DNA of 12,613 nucleotides from JBAXAM01 sp964213355 (GTDB lineage: Bacteria; Pseudomonadota; Gammaproteobacteria; UBA9339), in NCBI GenBank assembly GCA_964213355.1, contig CAXOVY010000014.1:1-12613 (forward strand). The letters run 5' to 3'. The translations under genes were made by a program, and so were the position numbers. Below the pieces are notes generated by a model. That model worked only from the letters and a program-made list of their open reading frames with translations. It made no database searches and was not told where the DNA came from. Positions 6,574-12,613 of the stretch are shown here, one piece after another; the first letter of the stretch is position 1; each line of letters opens with the position of its first letter.

Positions 6574-6772
6574 TAATCAATCTGGTAAGACACGTTCAGT
6601 AATAGTAATGGGTGTGACTTACCACGCAAGCATATGGCGCTTACGTGATTTAGAATTTTCGCAACACTTAGCAGGAGGGTCGCGACAACTCAAACCAGTC
6701 TCGTTAGTCGTAGCAATTATGGACTACATAGAAGCCCCAGCTCTACTCACCAATTCAAAGCTAATTTTTTGA

Positions 6773-7687
6773 TTATTTGTGCTTGATATTAGCAGCTTTG
6801 ATACGCTTTTTAGGCTTTGACTTTATCATTTTTTTATATTTTTCTATCTTTTTTGTTTTGTTTGGTACTTTTGTTTTTTGTACCTTAGGTTTTATTGTTT
6901 TATTTTCACTAAGTTTTTTAGTGTTATCCTTGTTTTTGGTAGCCTTTGTTGTATCAAGTTTTGCAGGCCCAGTATCAATATCAATCCCAAAAATGTTTGA
7001 TAACTCATCGCTGGCAAAGGTTTGCTGCTCGGTATCTAGCTTAACTAACGTCTCTAGCGCGCTATCAGTAATTATCAGTTCACTTGGATCAACTTGACGT
7101 AGGGTGAATAGTAATTCTGGATTCGTATCTAGACGCGCGCCAACTCCGTAAAATACAGCAGCAACATGCTTGCAAACTTCAGCATAATCTGGGCAGGAGC
7201 AGTTTATTTTGATTTCACTCGGATGCGGAAACAGTCCTTGTTCTTTGCGAGCAATTACTTCCATAATGCTTTTGGAAAACTTACCCTTTAGCAGCTCGAT
7301 AATAGAGTCGATTTTACCAGAGCATTCTTTGATTAATGCTTGCCATTTATCACCAGCCAAACTCGCAATATCTATAGTAATGGTGTAAATACTGGAACCG
7401 CCAACTAATGCGGTTATCGAACCTGCTGAGATTTTTAAATCAATTACTGAACCATTGCGTACATAAGTACGGCCCCGCGGTAGTCTGTTTTCATAATCAC
7501 TATAGGATTCCAGGTTTTCACACCAAGATTTACCCCAATAGGTTTTGGCGATGGTGCGGCCTTCGATGTTTACTGGTTCTAGTTTTTTCCCTTGTTTGAT
7601 TAGCTGTGCTGCTTTTTTTTCAGCTTGTTGTCTGCGCTTGGCTACCGGCACATATTTTGGCCATCTACCATATCCATAATAACCCAT
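6773..7687 (-). CDS. SWIM zinc-finger protein with a long basic tail
   Basis: This is a 304-aa protein. The N-terminus MGYYGYGRWPKYVPVAKRRQ is typical of bacterial SWIM-family partners of SNF2 helicases. The SWIM finger is C163-S-C165, six residues, C172-K-H174 (CSCPDYAEVCKHVAAVFYGV), which should bind zinc and is used in DNA or protein contacts. IFGID near 232-236 is a short motif I associate with this family. Residues about 248-304 are rich in Lys, with little predicted order, and suit nucleic-acid binding. I chose ATG 7687 because GGAG lies 7 nt upstream; the frame also allows a TTG at 7702. The gene follows the SNF2 ATPase by 15 nt (from the ATG) and is the last of the operon. In Bacillus the pair ywqA (SNF2) and ywqB (SWIM) is organised similarly. 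The exact function is unknown. Confidence 0.88.
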   Translation of the reverse strand: MGYYGYGRWPKYVPVAKRRQQAEKKAAQLIKQGKKLEPVNIEGRTIAKTYWGKSWCENLESYSDYENRLPRGRTYVRNGSVIDLKISAGSITALVGGSSIYTITIDIASLAGDKWQALIKECSGKIDSIIELLKGKFSKSIMEVIARKEQGLFPHPSEIKINCSCPDYAEVCKHVAAVFYGVGARLDTNPELLFTLRQVDPSELIITDSALETLVKLDTEQQTFASDELSNIFGIDIDTGPAKLDTTKATKNKDNTKKLSENKTIKPKVQKTKVPNKTKKIEKYKKMIKSKPKKRIKAANIKHK

Positions 7688-7702
7688 GGTTTTTCTCCAC
7701 AA

Positions 7703-10453
7703 TCATTCATCTGCAAGCGCACGATTAACATCAAGCGCAACTACGCGCATTAATTCTTCGTTACTCATTTCAGTTAATAAGCTTTCAGCGCCACCACTAA
7801 GCATTTCATTAGATAAACTTTTTTTAGCTTCAATTAATTCATCAATTTTTTCTTCAATCGTACCGCGACAAATAAATTTATGCACCAGAACATTTTTCTT
7901 TTGCCCAATACGATAAGCCCTGTCAGTGGCTTGGTTTTCCACAGCAGGGTTCCACCAACGATCAAAATGAATTACATGGGCTGCGTTGGTAAGATTTAAA
8001 CCGGTACCGCCAGCTTTTAGTGATAGCACAAAAAATGGTGGACCCTGCTCTTGCTGGAAAGCTGCGACCAATTTCGCTCTTTGTTTTACTAATACTCCAC
8101 CGTGCAATTCTAAGCCACTAGTACCAAAAATTTCTGTGAGAAAATCACTAATAGCAGGAATTATTTCACGAAACTGGGTAAAGATTAAGACTTTTTCTTG
8201 TTTTGCGGCAATTTCTTCACATAATTCTTTGATGCGTAAAAACTTACCGCTTTCACTATGAACATACGCACCATGCCCAAGCAATTGCGCTGGATGATTG
8301 CAAATTTGTTTAAAACGCAGAATATAAGCCAAGATTAACCCGCGGCGTTTTATGCCTTCAGTTTCTTCTTGTAGTGTTTTCGTTAGCTCTTCTACAGTTT
8401 GCTGATAAAGCACAACTTGTGCTTTGGTAAGATTACAAAAATTCTTTAATTCTGTTTTATCTGGTAAATCAGCAATAATATTTTTGTCGCTTTTTAAGCG
8501 TCTTAGAATATACGGCTTTACCAGGGAGCGGATAGCCACTAAAAAGTTAGTTTTTATGCTGTCGTTTAATTTTTTACTATGCTGCAAAAATACTTTGCTA
8601 GTACCAAGTAGTCCTGGGGCGGTGAAATCAAACAGCGACCATAAATCCATTAAATGATTTTCAATTGGTGTGCCGCTCAAGATAAAGCGTATATTACTTT
8701 TAAGCGACTTTACTGCTCTGGTTTGTTTGGTATTGGGATTTTTAATAGTTTGTGCTTCATCTAATACGACAATATCCCAGTCTATTGCTTTAATCCATTC
8801 CAAACGCTGCGCAAAGCCATAAGTTGTGATAACTAAATCGTAATTTCTAAGTGAATCTTGAGAAAAATTTTTTAAATCTTTATCATTTGCTGCAGAACTA
8901 TGAATAATCAAAAAATTAATGCTTGGAGTAAATCTCAAAATTTCAGATTGCCAATTAGCAAGCAGAGATGCTGGAACTACTAAAAGATGCGGCGAGGATT
9001 TTGGCGCACAGTATTTTATAAGTAGTATTAAAGCCAAAATTTGAATGGTTTTACCAAGTCCCATGTCGTCAGCAAGGCAGCCGCCAAGCTTTAGGTTATA
9101 CAATAGCCATAACCATTTTACTCCGGCAACTTGATATGGTCGCAGCGTGGCATAAAGATACTGGTTTAAAACAGTAGTAATTTGCTTTTCAGCTAAACTA
9201 TCTGGACTGCGTAATTTATTAAGCGTGTTTAATAACCAATCGCCGGCTGTAACATACGACCATTCTGTCGCGCTTGCTATGCTTGCTTCATTTTCTGAAT
9301 TATTTGTTGGAACGCCAGCCAAGAGCCTTAAGCCTTCAGCAAACGATAGACCGTTTTTGTTAACTTGTTTTTGGATCAGCTTCCAATGCTCTAATACTTC
9401 GGTTAATTTTTGCTTATCAACTTCAACCCACTGTCCTTTTATTTTTACTAGGCCATCACTTGAGTTAAGTAGCTGCGCTATTTCTGCTGTAGTTAAATTT
9501 TCACCACTGGAAAGAGCAATCTGCATATTAAAATCAAGTAGCGCGCCCATACCGACCGTGCTGGTTTCACTTTGACCAATTGATATAGCAACTTTAGGGC
9601 GAGATGGCTTAGCCGGATTCCACCAGTTTGGTACGCGCACTACTATGCCAGCTGATTCTATAGCCGGAATATCATGCAAAAATTTATAAGCATCACGCGG
9701 ACTCCAGGCTAATGGATGGAATATCTCTTTTTTTTCTAGCAGTCCGCTTACGAAACTGCTTTGAGCAGCGGCTTTTTGGACTGGTAATAATAGTGCCAAC
9801 AAAGCTGATCGGTTTTTTTCACCAGCATATTCTTGCAAAGCATTGCCTAAAGGTAGGTGTCTTACGCCGGAAGTTGCTAGCAGCTTATCTGTGTAGGTGG
9901 CTAAAAAAGCAAACGGTAAATCAAGGTTATTCTTATTTTCTGCTAAATGAAAACAGACTCTGCCGACTAAATTCCATGCTGAGTTATAAGCGCTAAGATA
10001 ATTTTGTAAATTACCATCATAGCGCTGTAGTTCCAGATTTAGCGCTGTGATTAGCTTTTGCCATAAATTACCCAAGACTTCTAAATTTAAATATTCAACC
10101 CCAACCATGATTGGAGCATGCTCAATAATATCTTGTAGTGCTTCTGCGCTAGGCGTTGGAATATTAGAGGAATCAAATGTATTTACAGCTCCAGATACAC
10201 GGCAAATCTGCAATATAAATTGACGAGAAAATTTTTGCCAAAATGCAAAACTTGGCGGCAGTGCGTTAGAAAAACTAGCAATGCTTAAATACAGTAATCC
10301 ACAAGCGGAGCTTTTTGCAAACTGCTGCTCGATTAATTTAGCAGTAGTCTGTAGCAATCGCTCTTGGTTAGATATGCTAGCGTCAATATGAATACTGCCG
10401 CTAGGACTTAATGCTAATGACCAGCTGGCGTAATCTTCGGTAGGAATATTCAT
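7703..10453 (-). CDS. SNF2-family DNA-dependent ATPase (Swi2/Snf2 helicase-like)
   Basis: This is a 916-aa protein. Residues 1-430 form the N-terminal part found in bacterial SNF2 proteins paired with SWIM proteins, ending in a helicase-associated segment (FHPLAWSPRDAYKFLH near 245-260; a KQKLTEVLEHWKLI block near 347-360). The motor starts at LRPYQVAGVKWLW (437-449). Walker A is DDMGLGKT (462-469), Walker B DEAQ (565-568), motif III SGTPIENHL (593-601), motif V SLKAGGTGLNLT (811-822) and motif VI QATDRAYRIGQ (841-851). All key residues are present, so it should be an active ATP-driven DNA translocase. Such enzymes strip or slide proteins on DNA or help RNA polymerase (RapA). The ATG is 2 nt after the stop of the 43-aa ORF and has no Shine-Dalgarno, so translation is probably coupled. 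RapA-like transcription recycling and phage defence are possible alternatives to nucleoid remodelling. Confidence 0.93.
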   Translation of the reverse strand: MNIPTEDYASWSLALSPSGSIHIDASISNQERLLQTTAKLIEQQFAKSSACGLLYLSIASFSNALPPSFAFWQKFSRQFILQICRVSGAVNTFDSSNIPTPSAEALQDIIEHAPIMVGVEYLNLEVLGNLWQKLITALNLELQRYDGNLQNYLSAYNSAWNLVGRVCFHLAENKNNLDLPFAFLATYTDKLLATSGVRHLPLGNALQEYAGEKNRSALLALLLPVQKAAAQSSFVSGLLEKKEIFHPLAWSPRDAYKFLHDIPAIESAGIVVRVPNWWNPAKPSRPKVAISIGQSETSTVGMGALLDFNMQIALSSGENLTTAEIAQLLNSSDGLVKIKGQWVEVDKQKLTEVLEHWKLIQKQVNKNGLSFAEGLRLLAGVPTNNSENEASIASATEWSYVTAGDWLLNTLNKLRSPDSLAEKQITTVLNQYLYATLRPYQVAGVKWLWLLYNLKLGGCLADDMGLGKTIQILALILLIKYCAPKSSPHLLVVPASLLANWQSEILRFTPSINFLIIHSSAANDKDLKNFSQDSLRNYDLVITTYGFAQRLEWIKAIDWDIVVLDEAQTIKNPNTKQTRAVKSLKSNIRFILSGTPIENHLMDLWSLFDFTAPGLLGTSKVFLQHSKKLNDSIKTNFLVAIRSLVKPYILRRLKSDKNIIADLPDKTELKNFCNLTKAQVVLYQQTVEELTKTLQEETEGIKRRGLILAYILRFKQICNHPAQLLGHGAYVHSESGKFLRIKELCEEIAAKQEKVLIFTQFREIIPAISDFLTEIFGTSGLELHGGVLVKQRAKLVAAFQQEQGPPFFVLSLKAGGTGLNLTNAAHVIHFDRWWNPAVENQATDRAYRIGQKKNVLVHKFICRGTIEEKIDELIEAKKSLSNEMLSGGAESLLTEMSNEELMRVVALDVNRALADE

Positions 10454-10455
10454 GG

Positions 10456-10587
10456 CTAATGCTTGCTGTTGTTATTAGGACTGATTTTTTCAGCTATTTT
10501 TATGCGGCAACAACAAGCATTCAACAACTCAATCAATTCGCTTGGTTTTTGGTATTTTAGATAATTAAATAATTTTTCTTTATTCAT
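10456..10587 (-). CDS. 43-aa small protein translationally linked to the SNF2 gene
   Basis: The protein begins MNKEKLFNYLKYQKPSELIE and ends KISPNNNSKH, with a CCC triplet near residue 25 and a helix-prone LIELLNA stretch. I do not recognise a family. Its ATG (10587) overlaps the last 8 nt of the preceding gene, GGAG lies 3 nt upstream, and its TAG ends 2 nt before the SNF2 ATG. That placement between two real genes of the same operon, with no spare bases, is the main support. Its distal half encodes both arms of a stem (10458-10471 with 10508-10521) that would mask the region before the SNF2 start unless ribosomes pass. It could be a leader peptide whose translation matters more than its product, or a small partner protein. 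Confidence 0.65.
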   Translation of the reverse strand: MNKEKLFNYLKYQKPSELIELLNACCCRIKIAEKISPNNNSKH

Positions 10588-11104
10588 GTACTCCAAATTC
10601 TTCCGCTAGTAGGATGGCATTTTCGTCTTCTTCTGGATCTTTTACCATAATGGGCGGTGTTTGATGAATCTCATCTTCTGGTACCATGATAATTCTCATA
10701 CCCCATCCATCATAAGCAGACAACATTTCACCGAATTGCTTCATAGTGAACTCTTTGTCATCAATTAAAACTGTAGTTTCATTGTCTTTCCAGCTTATAG
10801 CGCATCGAAGTATATTACCGCGCATCGTCCAATGACAATACGTATTGGAATACTCAGTTTGTGGCTTGCCAACAGGGATTTCAGTTGCGATGTATTTATC
10901 ATTTCGCTTTAACTCATCTTGTGCATAAAGGCATCCGTTATAACAACAAATAATATCTTCATCACTCATATTATGAATTTCTGGATCAATTGTTAAATGG
11001 GTTGTACCAAAATTTTCTTTTTTATATTCTATAATAGCCATCTCACCATCTCTAGTAACAACAACCTCGTCCGGTTCAACAACATATGGTCTTTGAGGTC
11101 GCAT
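10580..11104 (-). CDS. Conserved-looking acidic protein of unknown function (174 aa)
   Basis: I cannot assign a function. The N-terminus MRPQRPYVVEPDEVVVTRDG is followed by an antiparallel-strand-like pattern (EMAIIEYKK, THLTIDPEI), a Cys-rich helix (DIICCYNGCLYAQDEL, 50-65), PVGKPQTEYS, a second Cys pair (C90, C101), and AYDGWGMRIIMVPEDE near 130-145. It seems to be a folded soluble protein; no signal peptide or membrane segment is visible. The C-terminal 40 residues are strongly acidic (KDPEEDENA, LAEEFGVHE), opposite in charge to the HU-like and SWIM proteins of the same operon. Its ATG is 3 nt after the HU stop and its end overlaps the small ORF by 8 nt, so the genes are surely co-transcribed. 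A chaperone-like or adaptor role for the basic partners is conceivable but unproven. Confidence 0.82.
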   Translation of the reverse strand: MRPQRPYVVEPDEVVVTRDGEMAIIEYKKENFGTTHLTIDPEIHNMSDEDIICCYNGCLYAQDELKRNDKYIATEIPVGKPQTEYSNTYCHWTMRGNILRCAISWKDNETTVLIDDKEFTMKQFGEMLSAYDGWGMRIIMVPEDEIHQTPPIMVKDPEEDENAILLAEEFGVHE

Positions 11105-11107
11105 AGA

Positions 11108-11479
11108 TTACTTCGCAATATCTTTTAGTTTCTTTAGTGGTTTAATTTTTACAGCATTGCGAGCTGGCTTAGCAGCAAAAGTCATTGGCTCGCCAGTAAA
11201 AGGATTTTTTCCTTTACGAGCTTTTGTGGCTGGTTTACGAACCACTTTAAATTTCGCAATTCCTGGAAAAACAAATACTCCTGGACCACTTTTCGAAATA
11301 TGAGCTTTAATAATATGCGCCAACCAATCTATTGCTATTGTAGCTTGCTTTTTTCCAAGCTCAGCCACTTCTGCAATTGAATTTACTATTTCGGATTTTG
11401 AGAACACTTTTTTTATAGAAAGCGATTTAGTTGTTGGTTTTGCTTTCACCGCTTTTTTAACAGCTTTTTTTATTGCCAT
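11108..11479 (-). CDS. HU/IHF-family DNA-binding protein with a Lys/Ala-rich N-terminal tail
   Basis: This is a 123-aa protein, longer than the 90-aa norm of HU because of residues 1-25 (MAIKKAVKKAVKAKPTTKSL...), a histone-H1-like basic tail. Residues 26-123 fit the HU fold: helices FSKSEIVNSIAEVAELGKKQ and an IAIDWLAHIIK dimer helix, then FVFPGIAKFKVVRK and the DNA-bending beta-arm with KGKNPFTGEPM (90-99), including the intercalating Pro93. Such proteins bend and coat DNA as dimers. I chose ATG 11479: AGAGG (11486-11490) is 6 nt upstream, while the longer start at 11509 would overlap the proposed -10. It is the first gene of the operon with the 174-aa protein, the 43-aa ORF, the SNF2 ATPase and the SWIM protein, suggesting that it is the DNA-coating substrate or partner of the ATPase. 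Confidence 0.9.
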   Translation of the reverse strand: MAIKKAVKKAVKAKPTTKSLSIKKVFSKSEIVNSIAEVAELGKKQATIAIDWLAHIIKAHISKSGPGVFVFPGIAKFKVVRKPATKARKGKNPFTGEPMTFAAKPARNAVKIKPLKKLKDIAK

Positions 11480-11507
11480 AAGACACCTCTTGATTTTATG
11501 ATAAGCC

Positions 11508-11535
11508 ATAGTAACAAAAACACAATGATTGTCAA
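11508..11535 (-). promoter_or_regulatory. Sigma70-like promoter of the HU-SNF2-SWIM operon
   Basis: On the minus strand TTGACA (11535-11530, perfect -35) is followed after 16 bp by TACTAT (11513-11508, 4 of 6 to consensus). Transcription would start near 11501, leaving a leader of about 21 nt with a good Shine-Dalgarno before ATG 11479. No further promoter is evident within the five-gene block, and there is no PmrA-like box here. The remaining bases up to 11656 hold nothing else I can support. Confidence 0.6.
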
Positions 11536-11656
11536 AATACTACTGCTAATTAAGTTTATACGATACGATTCACCTAGAAAATCTGTAGATCAGACACTCA
11601 TTTTTTACCATGAAATCGTCTATACAAGCAGAATCATCTTTTACCTAAATTTTGAT

Positions 11657-12013
11657 TTAAAGCAACTTATCAAGTTCTTCAATAATATTAGCACCTTTGT
11701 GTAATGGTGTTAAATAATGAGGAAGTTCTCTTGGCCCATCTCCATTTTTAAAATCCCATCCTGAAAGTAAATAAAGCTTGGTATATCCAGCAATGTACAA
11801 TCGTTCAGCAAGTTCAAAACTACCTATTTTTGTTTTAAGGCTATTCTCTATACAAATTCTAGTGTCTTTATCGTATCGTGATAAACTTTCCAAAAAAGTT
11901 TCTGGATCATTGTACATGTCTACCGTAGTTTTACTCCTAAGATACTCAAACACAGTTTCAAATAATTTGTAATCACTGATAAAAACTACATTTACTCTTA
12001 ATTTCTTACCCAT
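11657..12013 (-). CDS. Receiver-like (REC-fold) small protein with Glu at the phospho-acceptor site
   Basis: This is a 118-aa single-domain protein. The pattern fits a receiver: VNVVFISDYK (strand 1 with acidic D14), FETVFEYLR (helix), VDMYNDPETFLESL, then RICIENSL (strand 3, E56 where Asp is normally phosphorylated), FELAERLYIAGYTKLYLLSG (helix 3 to strand 4, S84) and LTPLHKGANII (K106). Receiver-like proteins of this type occur in Legionella/Coxiella relatives, often beside sensor kinases. Asp-to-Glu often mimics the phosphorylated state, so it may be constitutively active or phosphorylation-independent. The 2924-3269 pseudogene is a relative that keeps Asp. The gene starts 48 nt after lexA ends on the same strand, so they may be co-transcribed; GAGA lies 7 nt before the ATG. 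No output domain is present. REC assignment is by pattern. Confidence 0.65.
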   Translation of the reverse strand: MGKKLRVNVVFISDYKLFETVFEYLRSKTTVDMYNDPETFLESLSRYDKDTRICIENSLKTKIGSFELAERLYIAGYTKLYLLSGWDFKNGDGPRELPHYLTPLHKGANIIEELDKLL

Positions 12014-12061
12014 TTTATTTCTCTAGCGCCGCAGAATTTCTAAAAATTATTATGAAACAAT

Positions 12062-12613
12062 TTATGCTAATCTGATTAATCCCATAAACTTGCCTTGCAC
12101 CTCTACCTCTTCTGGTTTGTAGATCTGCACGTTATAGTCTTTATTTGCTGGCTTAAGGTGAATCTTATCTTTTTCATAATAAATCCTTTTAAGGGTCGCT
12201 TCTTGTCCATTAATTAAAGCAACGACGATGGTGCCATTTGGAACCTTTTGACATCGCTCGCAAATTACTAAATCCCCATCACAAATATTTTCCTCTATCA
12301 TTGAATTGCCTTTTACTCTTAGCAAATAGCGATTTTCACCAACAATCTGCTTGAAACATATCATTTCCCCAGGCTCATCTATTACCTCTATAGGCGAGCC
12401 TGCTGAAATTTGTCCTAAAATTGGAAGAGAATGAATTGAGTGCAATAGTTCAATATTACGCCGAGATCTTTTAGCTTTGCGTTTAACAAGCTTTAGACTT
12501 TCCAATTTATCAAGCGCTCTACCCAAGTATGCGCAAGAGCTGATATTTAGCGCCTGCTTGATTTCATGACGAGTAGGAGACTGGGCATTCTTCTCAATGA
12601 AGTCCTTGATAAA
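12062..12613 (-). CDS. lexA: LexA repressor, N-terminus beyond the window edge
   Basis: 183 codons are visible. The first part is the LexA winged HTH (IEKNAQSPTRHEIKQALNIS, then GRALDKLESLKLVKR); by comparison with E. coli LexA (202 aa) about a dozen residues are missing. Next comes the self-cleavage site in LGQISAGSPIE (Ala-Gly at visible residues 71-72), Ser in VKGNSMIEENICDGDLVI (104) and Lys in EATLKRIY (142). All three catalytic features have the usual spacing, so RecA-stimulated autocleavage should work. LexA represses SOS genes. Its own promoter is outside the window, so autoregulation cannot be checked. The wHTH is fairly divergent, and a phage-type S24 repressor is the alternative, but the length and domain order favour LexA. 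Confidence 0.88.
   Translation of the reverse strand, partial: FIKDFIEKNAQSPTRHEIKQALNISSCAYLGRALDKLESLKLVKRKAKRSRRNIELLHSIHSLPILGQISAGSPIEVIDEPGEMICFKQIVGENRYLLRVKGNSMIEENICDGDLVICERCQKVPNGTIVVALINGQEATLKRIYYEKDKIHLKPANKDYNVQIYKPEEVEVQGKFMGLIRLA

Noticed and set aside
6530..6772. 80-codon open frame crossing the right end of the IS630 element
   Set aside because: It begins inside the transposase in another frame, spans the IS end and has no recognisable protein pattern or ribosome site.
11498..11704. 68-codon plus-strand open frame over the HU promoter
   Set aside because: It overlaps the end of the receiver-like gene and the promoter region, has no ribosome site and has low-complexity composition.
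12543..12554. ATATTTAGCGCC, also present at 1031-1042 in the hairpin
   Set aside because: Here it lies within lexA coding sequence and the match does not extend; a coincidental 12-mer is the simplest reading.

Overview
The window is AT-rich, and its gene families and promoter motifs look like a gammaproteobacterium of the Legionella/Coxiella type (Legionellales). The support is an inverse-autotransporter-type outer membrane protein, two promoters carrying 11-bp-spaced TTAA half-sites like the PmrA boxes of that group, truncated receiver-like proteins, and many decaying accessory genes with insertion sequences. This placement is an inference; no 16S or other marker is present.

Left part (1-3656), an eroded accessory region. 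An inverse autotransporter gene reads leftward and runs into what looks like the tip of an IS21-family element at the window edge. Its promoter region has four TTAA half-sites exactly 11 bp apart. To its right lie the 3' remnant of a tyrosine integrase, an intact BRO/DinD-like gene, a 3'-half tRNA-Arg-like fragment (a likely old attachment site), a frameshifted receiver-like pseudogene, and a small HTH gene that has no ATG.

Middle (3677-6772). cstA, a pyruvate/peptide-type transporter of the carbon-starvation family, reads rightward from a second PmrA-like promoter with the same box-to-minus-10 geometry. A 1,034-bp IS630-family element has inserted in the TA of the cstA stop codon, so the protein gains 11 residues from the IS end. 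Its transposase is split at an A8 run and needs a -1 frameshift to join its HTH and DDE halves.

Right part (6773-11535), the most coherent block. Five genes read leftward in a very tight operon behind a sigma70-like promoter: an HU-type protein with an H1-like basic tail, a 174-aa acidic protein of unknown function, a 43-aa small ORF, a 916-aa SNF2-family ATPase and a SWIM zinc-finger protein with a basic tail. Spacings are 3 nt, 8-nt overlap, 2 nt and 15 nt. A 14-bp RNA stem inside the small ORF covers the region just before the SNF2 start, which lacks a Shine-Dalgarno, so translational coupling is likely. The SNF2-SWIM pairing is known from other bacteria (for example ywqA-ywqB in Bacillus); adding an HU protein and two small unknown proteins suggests a nucleoid-remodelling module.

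Far right (11657-12613): lexA, cut by the window edge, is followed 48 nt downstream by a receiver-like gene. That gene is the intact relative of the pseudogene at 2924-3269 and has Glu where receivers have the phospho-accepting Asp.
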